64,000 bases of DNA from Caloramator sp. mosi_1 (lineage in GTDB: Bacteria; Bacillota; Clostridia; Clostridiales; Caloramatoraceae), in contig NZ_CP117677.1 in assembly GCF_028622835.1 (NCBI RefSeq), positions 1 to 64,000 on the forward strand. The letters are read 5' to 3'. Position numbers and translations under genes: made by a program. This document shows positions 20,475 through 31,049 of the stretch, piece by piece. The notes beneath the pieces are model-generated. The model was given only the letters and a program-made list of their open reading frames with translations. It was not told where the DNA came from and ran no database searches. Position 1 is the stretch's first letter. The number at the start of each line of letters is the position of its first letter.

Positions 20475-21307
20475 AAAATTAACTCCTCTATTGCCTTTGC
20501 TACTCCATCATTATCATTTGTATCCGTCACATAGGCGGCTATTTCCTTCAGCTCCTCCTCTGCATTGCCCATTGCAATAGGAAGTCCTGCAAACTCAAAC
20601 ATTGTTCTATCATTTTCATTATCTCCAAAACACACTATCTCTTCTCTTTTTATATTAAAAAATTCAGCCAGTCTACTCAATGCCTTACCCTTTGATACTT
20701 CTTTATCCATTACCTCAAAATTATTCATATAGGATGAGAATATTGAAACCTCCATATTATCTCTTATATATTTCTTTAGCCTTTGCAGCTTTTCTATTTC
20801 ATCCTCAAGAGCCATAACAACAACCTTTAAGAAATTCTCTCCCTCTTTTTCAACTACATCCTCAAGGCTATCAACAATCTGTATGTTTATTCTTTCATCC
20901 TCTGGAACTGTTTCATTCCATTTTGAATAGTTAAGTGATGAGTGTATAAGCTTTTCTGAATAAATAGTATCTGTTGTGTATATATGTGGATAAAATCCCC
21001 ATTCTCTTGTTAGCTTTATTATATTCATCAATGTGTCTTTATTTATGTACTTTTCATATATAACTTCATTTCTATCCTTTTCACGTATATATGCTCCATT
21101 TGATGCTATAATAGGTGCCTTAGTACCTATTATTCTTGCATAGGATTTTGCAGAGGTGAAAATCCTACCTGTACAAATCACAAGTTTAATTCCCTTTTCT
21201 GAAGCCCTTCTTAATACATCCTTAGTATATTCACTAACCTGTTTTTGGCTATTTAAAAGTGTCCCATCCATATCCATTGCTATTAATTTGTATTTCAACC
21301 CAATCAT
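20465..21307 (-). CDS. HAD-superfamily Cof-type sugar-phosphate phosphatase
   Basis: An intact 280-residue cytosolic HAD phosphatase of the Cof/YidA group. Motif I is IAMDMDGTLLNS (Asp about residues 11 and 13), motif II ICTG, motif III includes SKGKALSRLAEF, and motif IV GDNENDRTMFEFAG. These enzymes dephosphorylate sugar phosphates or flavin precursors; the exact substrate cannot be read from sequence. A single gene, transcribed away from the repeat region upstream. Confidence 0.88.
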   Translation of the reverse strand: MIGLKYKLIAMDMDGTLLNSQKQVSEYTKDVLRRASEKGIKLVICTGRIFTSAKSYARIIGTKAPIIASNGAYIREKDRNEVIYEKYINKDTLMNIIKLTREWGFYPHIYTTDTIYSEKLIHSSLNYSKWNETVPEDERINIQIVDSLEDVVEKEGENFLKVVVMALEDEIEKLQRLKKYIRDNMEVSIFSSYMNNFEVMDKEVSKGKALSRLAEFFNIKREEIVCFGDNENDRTMFEFAGLPIAMGNAEEELKEIAAYVTDTNDNDGVAKAIEELILRE

Positions 21308-21399
21308 CCTTTCTTAAATATTCCCTTTAAGATTATACTATAAAACGGTTAAATATAAAACAACCTCAGATTGCTGACAAACATAAAAGATACTCTAAT

Positions 21400-21656
21400 T
21401 ACAAATCTGCCCCTTGAAAGGATTTCAAATTGGCATATTTCATAAGCTTTAACAAGTGCAGTTTTAGACTTTGAAAAAGTCCTAAATTCAGCACACGATG
21501 TGCCGAACCGAGCAGCCCTCAAGGATTAGGCATCGCGAGGGTAGGGCTTTTTCAAACAAAGAAAAGCTTACACTTGGTTAGCGAAATGAAGGAATGCCAA
21601 GGAAATACTTCAAGGGGCCAAACATATTATAGCTTTTTCAACAATCTGAGGACGGG
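21400..21656. repeat. MITE-like repeat, copy B (long form)
   Basis: Fills the gap between the HAD gene and the DUF4430 gene. It runs from CCCCTTGAAAGGATT to AGCTTTTTCAACAATC. Inside are inverted ends (CTTTGAAAAAGTCCTA near 21471; TATTATAGCTTTTTCAACA near 21643) enclosing about 180 bases with CACACGATG..GCCGA and GCCCTCAAGGATTA in common with the copy at 34.3 kb. No open reading frame. Confidence 0.8.
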
Positions 21657-21674
21657 CTATTTTAGCCCGTCCTC
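21648..21674 (-). terminator. Hairpin at the end of the B12-regulated operon
   Basis: TGAGGACGGGCTA and its complement form a 12-bp stem over the stop codon of the last gene. The following minus-strand T-content is poor, so efficiency is uncertain. Confidence 0.5.
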
Positions 21675-22325
21675 AAGATACTTCCACTCTAAAACATCCC
21701 CATCCTTTAAGATATATGACCCTGCACCGACAGAAGGTTTTACACCATTTACATAATAGCACCATCCACTATTTGCACCATAATCCCTTTCCTTCAATCC
21801 AGCGATTGATGAAAAATATATGCTTCCACCTGTACCCTTTGCTCTATAGGATATCTTGTTATCAATCAATACCTTAAGCGTAACATCTCCTGCTGTTTTT
21901 GAGTTAATATCAACATAGCCCTTATATATAACCCTATTATTTACCGTATCGATTATATAAAAGTTTGGTTTTTGTGGGGTGGTTTTATTATTTTTTGAAT
22001 CATTATTTGTATTTTGAGATTTACTCTCCTTATCTTCCCTTTTAGTAGATTCACTCTTTTTGTCAACTACATCTTTATTTTCACTTACCTTTTTCTCTTC
22101 TTTGTTATCTACTACATTGATTCCCTTTTCTTGTATATTTTCCTTTTTGTCACTTTCATCCTGCTTAATTTCATTCTTTTTCTCTTCTTTGATTTCATTT
22201 TTATCACTTACTATTGTATTTTCTAACTGAGATTGTTGAAGCCTGTTTTGTAAACTGCCTGCAAAGGTTATTGCTGTAACTGATAAAACAAGCATTACTA
22301 CAATTAGCAGTAACTTTTTCCTCAT
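21657..22325 (-). CDS. Secreted DUF4430 (transcobalamin beta-domain-like) protein
   Basis: An intact 222-residue protein. Residues 1-25 are a signal peptide or membrane anchor (KKLLLIVVMLVLSVTAITFA). Residues 30-118 are a low-complexity, Lys/Glu/Asp/Asn-rich linker, typical of a wall-spanning stalk. Residues 120-222 form a DUF4430 domain ending YGANSGWCYYVNGVKPSVGA, the fold of the C-terminal beta domain of intrinsic factor and transcobalamin. It is the last gene of the cobalamin-riboswitch operon, and its AGGAGG site overlaps the end of the previous gene. A role in binding B12 at the cell surface is inferred. Confidence 0.75.
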   Translation of the reverse strand: MRKKLLLIVVMLVLSVTAITFAGSLQNRLQQSQLENTIVSDKNEIKEEKKNEIKQDESDKKENIQEKGINVVDNKEEKKVSENKDVVDKKSESTKREDKESKSQNTNNDSKNNKTTPQKPNFYIIDTVNNRVIYKGYVDINSKTAGDVTLKVLIDNKISYRAKGTGGSIYFSSIAGLKERDYGANSGWCYYVNGVKPSVGAGSYILKDGDVLEWKYLEDGLK

Positions 22326-22336
22326 AACGCTGCCTC

Positions 22337-24693
22337 CTAAGCTCTTTTTGCCTCTTAATCAATACTACACCAACTATTATCATTACCACTGCCAATGCTA
22401 CAGCTACATTTGCATCAAACATAGCACCTGTCTTTGGAAGCAACTTATTTGCTTCTTCTTCACCTTCATAGTCATATGCCTTTAGCTTACTTGTATCTAC
22501 ATTATTTTCAAAGAAGTTATATCTTCCTGTCTTTTTAAATTCTCTTATTGCAATAAGTGCCCTTAAGGCTTGTTCTGTTGCCATATAATCTGCCTTCTTA
22601 TTTAATTCGTGAGCAAACTGACCATCCTGAGCCCTAAAGCTTAAAAGGGCAGAATACAGGTCCCCATTTATTTTTGTAAACTTAACTCCCTCTGGATTTT
22701 CTCCAACTGCAGTAAGTCCTAATATTACAAATGAAATTGTTTCACTAAATGCACCAAAGCTATCTGGTATATATCCAGAATCAAGCTGCATTTTTGACAG
22801 ACTGTCCACTGCCTTTTCTACCGCCTGCTTTACGTTATTATCTGACATATAAGGTGAAAGTGCCGCTAAAGCTACACCTGTAATATCTGGATTAATTCCC
22901 ATTTCAGTATTTAATGTCCATCCATATAGTTCTTTTCCATTTTTATTTACCGTAACTGCCTTGTCTAATATAAACTCAACAAGCTTTTCCCTTGTTGTTT
23001 TATAATTTGCCTTATCTGCTGTATAATCTAATGCAAGCAGTGCAAATACCGCATCGTTTATAAGGAATTTATCAAGACTTCTTTTGTTATATAGTTCATC
23101 CATTAAATTGTATCCCGCAAAGTTGTATGGACTATAGCCTGCTGCTGTTAATGTAAGTATTAATTTTTCAATATCTGTATTTGTATATTCATCTATTCCA
23201 TAGGATTTAAGTTCCTTTGCTGCTTCTTCAATTAACTTCTCATCTACCTTTTTCCCATCTTAGAAAGGCTTAAAAATGCCCACATATCTAATTGATTGTT
23301 TTCAATATAGCTTAAGGTTTTATTTAAATCCTTTTCTATATCCTTAATTATAAGTTTATTATCCTTTGAAACAACCTCAGAATATGCACTATCTCTATAA
23401 TCTAAACTTGGGCTGTTAACTCCATCTATATTAAATACACCCTCATCCTTAACAACTGTTGGAGGTTTATTCGCATTATAGCCACTTATTCTATAGCTGT
23501 GTTCTCCCTTTTCTAATCCATCTACACTTATTTCACCCTTATCATCTGTGATGTAATTTTGACTATCTATCGTTACTATTGCACCAACAATTGGAGTTGT
23601 TACATCCTTATTTTGATAATAATCATAATATGTGTAGGCAAACTGAATCTTAAAAGGTTTATTAGGTTCTACTATCTCTGAGTAAATCTTATAGTATTTG
23701 CATAGGTTGTTGTAAAGTCTCCATAGAAAACAACTATCTCATCACCATTATCTGGAATATATGAGTCTATTCCCACCATTGGAGTTTCTATTTTATTTTT
23801 ATTTTTTATATAATACATCCATCCGTCATATCCACCAAATTTTCCAGCCTTAAGCCCATTTATTTCTTCAACATATTTACCCCATTGACTTTCTGCAACC
23901 TTATATGAAATACCGTTATCATTAAGTACTTTTTCTAATCCTAAAAGTGCATTTAATTCTTCTACTTCTCCTCTTACTATTGTATCCAGCAATCCTTCAA
24001 CCCTTACTGTAAACTTTGGCTTTTTTATTTCAAATTTAATTGTATCTGCAACTATATTAGGTATGCCGCTTCCCTCTTTAAAATCATAAAACTTAAGTTC
24101 GTGAACTCCTTCCTTAAGTCCCTGTGGAAGTTCTATTTTGTTTTCTACAACTTGTACGCTTTTACCATCTATCTCTGCATTAAATCCTTGGATTTTAGTT
24201 ACTGAATTATCCCAGCCAATATTATTAAAGGTTATAACTAATGCCTTGTTAGGACTTAAAGTTGAAAACTTAATGTCGTTTGCCAAGTATGGCTTTGGAT
24301 AACATCCAAAATAAACTAAAAGTCTATCTCCATTTTTAAGTTCTGTTGCGTCGATTGAAGTCCAAGGTATATCATACTGTCCATCCCTTTGGATTGCATA
24401 CATCCAACCAGAAGAATCACCTAAATCTTTTTCCTTAAGACCATTAATTTCTGAAATATACTTGCCGTAGCTACTGTCTTTAACTACATAACTTATTCCC
24501 TTTGACTTTAGAATTTCATCTAAGGCCTCAAGGGCGTTAGTCTTATTTGTCTGTCCCTCTGCAATTATACCTTGATTGCTTTGAACTACTACATACGAAC
24601 CATTAGTGTTTGCTAATGTCTTCTTAGGTAGTATTGATAGGAATTGTAATAAGATAAACACAGAAAGAATAACTTTTGAAACTATCTTTTCAT
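22337..24693 (-). CDS. Wall-anchored transcobalamin-like protein: two DUF4430 domains, helical barrel-like region, LPKTG anchor (frame breaks)
   Basis: About 785 residues after restoring missing bases near 24680, 23690, 23262 and 22350. Order: signal peptide (MKKIVSKVILSVFILLQF); DUF4430 domain 1 (about 30-127, LGDSSGWMYAI); a beta-rich spacer; DUF4430 domain 2 (about 225-326, FGGYDGWMYYIKNK); a carboxypeptidase-regulatory-like beta domain (about 335-400); alpha-helical repeats like prenyltransferase/terpenoid-cyclase toroids (about 430-720, with NPDITGVALAALSPY and TEQALRALIAI); and a sortase signal LPKTG, hydrophobic helix and basic tail. Human intrinsic factor combines the same two elements. 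The operon has a B12 riboswitch and an ECF transporter, so I infer a surface cobalamin-capture protein. Confidence 0.75.
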
Positions 24694-25304
24694 AGGTCGC
24701 CCCCACTTCTTTAATATATGTTACCTCAAGCCTATTCTTAAATCGTTTTAGTATTTTATACATTTCATCGTAGAATAGAATAGAAAAAATAAAGTTTGAA
24801 CTTGAATGAAGTACATCAAATACTAATCCTGACAAATAGGCTAAGGCAATAGTTTTTATATTTATAGGCCTAATAAAGCCTATAACGTGCCAAAGATTCA
24901 TAATCCAATCAAACAGAAAACCATAAAGAAAACAAATGATTGAAAAATACTCAATCTTAATCTTTTTCTAATACATCCTGAAATCATTCCAACCAATCCC
25001 CAAGCAAACATCTGCCATATTGTCCAGGGACCGTGGCCTAAAAATATATTTGAAACAAAGGCAGCTACATTTCCCACTAAAAAACCCACAAAGGGACCAA
25101 ACACATTACCAGAAACTGCAACTATAAAGGTTGTTGGCTGTACATTTGGAATTGCTCCAAAGGGGATTCTAAATACACCTGCAATTGCACCTAAAGTTGC
25201 TATAACTCCTATCTCCTTTGTGCCCATTTTGCTCCCTTCAAAATATAAAAGGAAGCAAACAAAATTACTATTAAAGATATATTTATTAAAAGTTCAATAT
25301 TCAC
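24690..25304 (-). CDS. ECF transporter S component, probable cobalamin substrate (frame breaks)
   Basis: The membrane substrate-binding subunit, about 205 residues. The start is a GTG overlapping the ATPase stop (GTGA). Breaks near 25232, 24905 and 24705 are bridged. It has about six hydrophobic segments; recognisable blocks are LGAIAGVFRIPFGAIPNVQP and FVGFLVGNVAAFVSNIFLG with GHGPWTIWQMFAWGLVG, as in S components of the CbrT/DUF3816-like type. The C-terminus ends at a TGA that overlaps the next ATG (ATGA). Substrate is inferred from the upstream cobalamin riboswitch. Confidence 0.8.
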
Positions 25305-26909
25305 TTATTTCCCTCCAAAGCCTCTATAAACTGTTTAAAGGTAAAAATTCCACCCTTAAAATCACGAGTTAATTTGTTTATTTCTGTTGTATAAAAGATA
25401 CAATCCTCTAAAACTTTATTATCTCCTATCTCAGCTATTTCACCATTAAACATTAAAATAAATTTATCCGCCACATCTGCTGCAAATTCAATATCGTGGG
25501 TAATCAATATTATTGATACTTCTTCCTCTGCAAGTCTTCTTAATATCTCTGCTATTTCTGCTTTAATGTTATTATCAATCCCTCTTGTTGGTTCATCTAA
25601 AAGAAGAACCTTAGGCCTTAATATAAGTGTATTTGCCAGTGCAAGTCTTTGCTTTTCTCCTCCACTTAAATCCCGCGGATTTTTATCTTTATGTTTATAT
25701 AAATCTAATTTTTTAGTATTTCATCTATTATTTCTTTATTACCTATGTTGAAGTTGTTTAATGTAAACAAAAGCTCATCATATACTGTATCCTTTGTAAT
25801 ATAGTCATTAGGGTTCTGAGAAAGATATCCTATATACTGTGCCCTATTTTTAACATTCAATTTATTTATTGTTTTCCCATCTAAAAACACATTTCCCTTA
25901 TAATCTAAAAGCCCCATTATAGCCTTTAAAAGTGTTGATTTTCCTGCACCATTAGGCCCTATAAGAGCTGCTATTTCACCCTTTTTAATGCTAAATCCAA
26001 CATTTTTTACAGCTATAATACCAGCATATTTAACTGTGACATCCTTTACATTTAGTCTCTCCTCTGGTCTAATTTCTTTTTATCAGGGCTCCTTAAGCTT
26101 ATTTCCTCTAACCTATCTTTTATGACTCTACTATCTGCAGGATATTGATTAACTCCAATCTTTTTGCAACCTTAAGCCTTGAAGGTAAAAACTGACTAAC
26201 TAAACTATTATCTGTGCTATATGCCTCTTCCTTTGTACCTACAAACTCCAACCTTCCATCCCTCATAACAACAAGCTTATCTATACTGTCAAACCACCTT
26301 GAAACCCTCTGTTCTATTACAATTACATTTATCATAAGCTCTCTATTTATTTTTTTACAATATTTAAAACCTCATCTGCACTTACTGGGTCAAGCTGTGA
26401 GGTAGGTTCATCCAAAATTATACACTTAGGCAAGAAGGAAAGTGCTGAAGCTATTGCAACCTTTTGTTTTTGTCCACCTGATAAAGTAGATATATCCCTA
26501 TCATATAAATCTGTTATTCCACAAAACTCAAGGGACTCCCATATTCTTTTTTAATTGTTCCTTCATCTAATGCTATGTTCTCAAGCCCAAAGGCTATCTC
26601 TCTATATACCTTATTCATTAATAGCTGCCTTTCAGGGTCTTGAAATACCATAGTAATAAGTCCTGCTCGTCTTCTGTCTTCTATATTCAATATTTCTTCA
26701 TCATCTAAAAGTACTTTACCTCCTATTTTACCTCCATAAAAATTTGGAACTGCCCCTGTTATACACTTTGCAAGAGTTGATTTTCCAGAGCCTGAATATC
26801 CAGCAACTAAGACAAACTCGCCATCATTTATTTCTAAATTAATACTATCTAATGCTTTTTGCTTCGAATTTGGATAATAGTAGCTTAAATTTTGTATTTT
26901 AATCTGCAT
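25301..26909 (-). CDS. ECF transporter duplicated ATPase, fused A and A' domains (frame breaks)
   Basis: About 538 residues with two ABC ATPase domains in one chain, which replaces the usual EcfA/EcfA' pair. Domain 1: Walker [11 protein letters not shown] (about residue 37), a Q-loop in [10 protein letters not shown], signature [10 protein letters not shown], Walker [13 protein letters not shown]. Domain 2: Walker [11 protein letters not shown], signature [10 protein letters not shown], Walker [13 protein letters not shown], and switch histidine in LITHD. Four or so missing bases (near 26530, 26345, 26090, 25705 and 25515) interrupt the frame. Its ATG overlaps the T-component stop. Confidence 0.87.
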
Positions 26910-27745
26910 AACAATTCTCCTTGTAGTAGTAATTGATTATAAAGTTTAAAATAAATACTAAAATACAAACAGAAAAAGTAATAATATTTATTGGCAATCT
27001 ATAATCATCGTAAACATTGTAGTCGGTCAATTTTTTAAAAAGTATAAAATATAAGATTGTCAATATACTTATTATAGAAACTACATAATCAATATTTTTA
27101 AATTTACTTTTGTTAAATACAGTTCTTTTACCAGATAAAAAACCTCTTATGTAGGCCGATTCTGATATATCAAAGGAAGCCTCAAGGGACTCCTCTATCA
27201 AAACTGTAATAAGGGGAATTTGTGCCTTTATTCTTTGAAATCTACTTTTACTGTTTAATTCCACTCCCTGACTTGATAAATATCCCTTAGATCCCTTAAT
27301 TTCTTTTTCATTGTAGGTACTAATTTAAAACAAACCATAAAAAGCAATGTCGTTTTTGGCATCTTTGATGAAAAAATGATACTGCAGAATCTGAATCAAT
27401 AAATATTTCAATTATATAAAACAAATAAATAATAATTAAAAGCTTTACTGCAAATAAAATACTGTAGATTAAATTTTCAAGGGTAATATACTTGTTAAAA
27501 ATCTTAAAAAGTACTACTACTCCAGCATTTACAAAGAAGGAATTTATAAGTACTGTTAAAATTAAAAGTGGCAAAAAGCTTTTATAGTTGAAACTATAAG
27601 TTCTTTTTATTTAAATACAAAAACACAGCTACTTCACAAATTAAAATACTCATCAATATAAAAGGGTTTATGGTTAAAAAGAAATAGAAAGCATCATTAG
27701 TACATATAAAACTAAAGAAAAAATATGTAAAGAATCTTTATTCAT
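26899..27745 (-). CDS. ECF transporter T component (frame breaks)
   Basis: The transmembrane coupling subunit that links the ATPase to the S component. About 282 residues; breaks near 27590, 27365 and 27310 are bridged. It starts MNKDSLHIFSLVL behind GGAGTG. Several hydrophobic helices are followed by the cytoplasmic coupling region with KTTLLFMVCFKLVPTM and ISESAYIRGF, which correspond to the two conserved coupling motifs. It is the first gene after the cobalamin riboswitch and overlaps the ATPase gene by a few bases. Confidence 0.8.
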
Positions 27746-27801
27746 TTTATCCACTCCAAAACTATTTAAATCTGTCACATTTATAATTCCCTATTCATCA
27801 T

Positions 27802-27826
27802 AAAAAAAGGCCCTAAAAGGGCCTTA
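27802..27826 (-). terminator. Terminator downstream of the cobalamin riboswitch
   Basis: On the minus strand AAGGCCC-TTTTA-GGGCCTT is followed by TTTTT. It lies between the aptamer and the first gene, as expected for a terminating expression platform. Confidence 0.8.
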
Positions 27827-27879
27827 AAATACCATAGTTCAATATTTTAAGTCTCCCTTCCCTCCGAAGGTAACTTTCT

Positions 27880-28033
27880 CCCTTTACAGGCAGGTTTCCT
27901 GGCTTGTGGTTCATCATCTACCTAACCTTCCCAACAAGGTGGTATAAATAGGCTTCGTCACCACTCACAGTAGCGGGGCTGCAACGGATTTTAACCGTTT
28001 TCCCTTTTAACCATATATAATGGCACCTGTAAA
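27880..28033 (-). ncRNA. Cobalamin riboswitch
   Basis: On the minus strand the core reads AAAAGGGAAAACGGT, then GCAGCCCCGCTACTGTGAG, GACGAAGCC, and the B12 box GCCAGGAAACCTGCCTGTA (27904-27886). These are the conserved segments of adenosylcobalamin-type aptamers. It controls the ECF/DUF4430 operon and implies repression of that operon when B12 is plentiful. Confidence 0.95.
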
Positions 28034-28053
28034 TATATTTACTTTTCAAGTAT

Positions 28054-28082
28054 AATATATAACATTCTATAACATTTATCAA
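28054..28082 (-). promoter_or_regulatory. Promoter of the B12-regulated operon
   Basis: On the minus strand TTGATA (28082-28077) and TATATT (28059-28054), spacing 17, just upstream of the riboswitch. Confidence 0.65.
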
Positions 28083-28186
28083 TGCTTTTTTAAAATTTTC
28101 TTTATATTTATATTTTTATACTATATCTATTTACTTCATTATAAATTTATTATAAACTAAATAAAAATAATATTCGGAGGGATGGT

Positions 28187-28638
28187 ATGCAAAATTTTTG
28201 TCCAATGTGTAAAAATGAAGGAATCTTGGTTCAAAAATTACAGTTGAAAATCTTGTTTGCGACCACTTTAAAAAACATTTAAAATCAAGTGAATATGGGC
28301 TTTGTAAAAACCCTGATTGTGATATAGTTTATTTTAATAATGAAACTTCAGAAATATATTTTCAAAGGGATGTAAAGGTACCAGTTTGGTTCAAAAATCA
28401 AGAAAATCCTATTGTATGCTACTGTGCAAATGTTACCTTGAAGGATGTATTAGAACTTATAGTTGAAAAACAAGAAGTTAAAACATTCCAAGAGTTAGTA
28501 GAAGCAACGGGTGCTATGAAGAGCTGTAGATGTAAAACCCAAAACCCATCCGGTAAATGCTGTAAAGAAGTTCTTGAAGATGCCTTTAATTATGCAGTAG
28601 GTCTACTTAGTGATTCAAGTGATAAAAATATTTTATAA
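28187..28638 (+). CDS. CopZ-type iron-sulfur metallochaperone-like protein (frame break)
   Basis: About 150 residues; one break near 28228. The N-terminus FCPMCKNEG is a CxxC knuckle. The body matches the N-terminal domain of Archaeoglobus-type CopZ (Zn plus 2Fe-2S): VCYCANVTLKDVLELIVE and SCRCKTQNPSGKCCKEVL supply the BFD-like cysteines. No HMA domain follows. GGAGGGATGG precedes the start; ATG 28182 is a possible alternative. A metal-export permease of the 10-TM type follows on the other strand after a repeat. Confidence 0.75.
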
Positions 28639-28654
28639 AAATAAAGTTATTATG

Positions 28655-28712
28655 ATAGATTAACCTCTTGAAGGATTTATTTAACATTTATTCCCTTCAA
28701 GAGGCCTATTAA
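28655..28712. repeat. MITE-like repeat, copy C (core hairpin only)
   Basis: CCTCTTGAAGG ... CCTTCAAGAGG, an 11-bp stem that corresponds to the core of the repeat at 13.1 kb, between convergent genes. It could serve as a terminator for the metallochaperone-like gene. Confidence 0.6.
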
Positions 28713-28798
28713 CAATTAAAGCTACAAACTTCTAAACAGTACCACCACACACCTTTAAAAGTTACAACGCATTTCGTAAAATATGTTAAAAAGTATAA

Positions 28799-29648
28799 TT
28801 ATATAATAAAATGAAGGACAACACCTGTTAAAGCACTTATAACATAGAGAAGTCCTATAATTTTTACTGCTTCAATCTTATTTTTAGATTCCTTAACTAA
28901 ATATATTAAACCTAATCCTGCATTAGCAGAAAGCCCTGCAATAGCACTTGAAAAACTAATTACCCCTAAAACAAAGGATTGAATTATTCCAACTGAAATT
29001 GCACAGTTTGGAATAAGACCAACTAATGAAACAAATACAGGCTGTATAAAGGATGTTTTACCTAAAATTCCTACACTTTTATTAATTTCAAAGGTTTCAA
29101 CTAAATATCCAAGTGCTAAATTGATTAAGAACATATATAAAAATATCTTTAAACTCTTTTTGATTGAATGGTACAAAACCTCTTTAAAGTTAAAGTGGTC
29201 AGTTAAACACTCATCTGTAATTGCAAGTTCTGCTCCAGTATCTTGGACTTCGTTAACTTTAGATTTTAATACAAAGTCGACCAAATATCCCCAAACAACA
29301 GCAATGCTGAACTTTATAAGAATAAAAGGAAGTACATTATTAATAGCTTCTGTATTTGAAATTAATACAGGAAGTGCTTCATCTGAGGTTGCTAAAAATA
29401 TTGCAAGCAGTGTTCCTAATGTTATATACCCTTGAAAATAAAACATAACTCCAAGAATTGAGAACCCGCACTGTGGTACAATCCCAAGGGCTGCACCAAT
29501 TATAGGCCCAAACTTTCCTGCACTTTTTATTTTATAATCATATTTCTTACCTATCCTATGTTCTGATAAACTCAATAAAAACAAAGGCTACAATAAGTAT
29601 TGGTAGTGCTATTATCGTATCGTGTAATGCCTCGTGCAGAAATTCCAT
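28799..29648 (-). CDS. Putative 10-TM heavy-metal or arsenic exporter, ArsP_2 type (frame break)
   Basis: About 283 residues with about eight to ten hydrophobic helices; one break near 29570. Two half-repeats carry matching cysteine motifs, GIVPQCGFSILG and GLIPNCAISVGI, the signature of the putative manganese/arsenic permease family. The start MEFLHEALHDTIIALP has GGAGGG. The metal is not determined by the sequence. It may cooperate with the CopZ-like protein, which lies next to it in convergent orientation. Confidence 0.75.
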
Positions 29649-29744
29649 ATTAACCCTCCTCTATTTGCAAATAATTTGCATTATCTATTATAATATTATT
29701 CCCAGTTAATTTCAAGATATGCATATTTTTTACAAAAATATGTG

Positions 29745-29768
29745 GGGAGGTATTTTAAATACCTCCCA
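29745..29768 (-). terminator. Terminator after the anion permease gene
   Basis: GGGAGGTATTT and its complement form a perfect stem; ATATTTTTG follows on the minus strand. Confidence 0.65.
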
Positions 29769-29770
29769 CT

Positions 29771-31037
29771 CTACATCCATATAATCCAAGTAATGATATA
29801 TCCAGTAACTACTGCAGAAAGTGTAAAGGGAACGCTTAATTTCATAAAATCCTTAGCCTTAACTTCATATCCCTCGTTTTTCAAAATACCTAAAGTGGTT
29901 ATATTAGCTGATGCACCAATTGGAGTAATGTTTCCACCCAACGTTGCTCCAACCAAAAGTCCATAGTATAAAACAAAGGGCTCAATTCCCATACCAACTG
30001 CTACCTTTGCTGCAACTGGAAGCATTGTCGCTGTATATGGTATATTATCAATAAAGGCTGAAACTAACACAGAAAACCAAACAAATAAAGAATAAACAGT
30101 AAATAAGCCTCCACTTCCGAGCTTTAAAAACAATGTACTTATATCGTTGATAACTCCAACTTCAGTTATTCCTCCTATTATTATAAAAAGAGACATTAAA
30201 ATTAGTATTGTCTGATAATCTATTTGTAGCAATGTAACATTTAATGCGTTTTTATTTTTGTTGATTAAAAGTTCCTTTACTAACCCTATTTGTAGTAAAA
30301 CAACGCATATTAAACCATTTGTTATAGCTGGTTTATTAGGTATAAAGGAAGCTAAAATTAAAAGTACAACCATTGATATAATAAGATATGTTGGAAACAT
30401 ATCCTCAACCTTTTCCTTTTCTTCAAGATGAATAGGTTGATTATATTTTCTAAAAAACACCACAAGAACAAGTGCTGACACTATTGCACCAATTTGAACT
30501 ATAAAAAACAATCCTATTCTTCCTTTAAAAAGAAGAAATCTAAAAAATCCATATTAGCAAACCCACCAAGAAGCAGAGATGTTGTATCCCCCACCAATGT
30601 TGCTGCTCCCTGTAGATTTGAAGAAATTGATATTGCTATAAGCATATATACAGGAGAAATATTTATTCTTCTTGCCAAATTTAAAGCAACAGGTGCTATT
30701 ATAAGAACGGTTGCAACATTATCTATAAAGGCTGAAACAACACCAGCAAATAAGGATAAAGAAATAATAACCCATTTTACAGAACCTACCTTATCTACTA
30801 TAAAATCAGCCATTGCTGCGGGCATCTTTGATTCTATAAAAGAGAAACTATACCCATTGTTCCTGTAATCATTAAAATAACATTCCAGTCGATTGTACTA
30901 AAAACCTTGTTATAAGGAAGAATTCCTAATAATACAAACAAAAATGCTACAACAACTGCCACCTGAGTTCTATATTTTGGCATAAAAATTAAAAGTAAAT
31001 ATGTTAATAAAAATAATATTAATGCTAATGTCTTCAT
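29771..31037 (-). CDS. ArsB/NhaD/SLC13-type permease (two frame breaks)
   Basis: About 423 residues, almost wholly hydrophobic (about 11-12 helices). Breaks near 30830 and 30513 are bridged. Two inverted half-repeats show the family pattern: SAFIDNVATVLIIAPVAL with GDTTSLLLGG in the first, and SAFIDNIPYTATMLPVA with GGNITPIGASANI in the second. The family exports arsenite or exchanges sodium or dicarboxylates; the substrate here is unknown. Its ATG lies 13 bases after the RNA methyltransferase stop. Confidence 0.8.
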
Positions 31038-31049
31038 CTTCTGTCCCCC

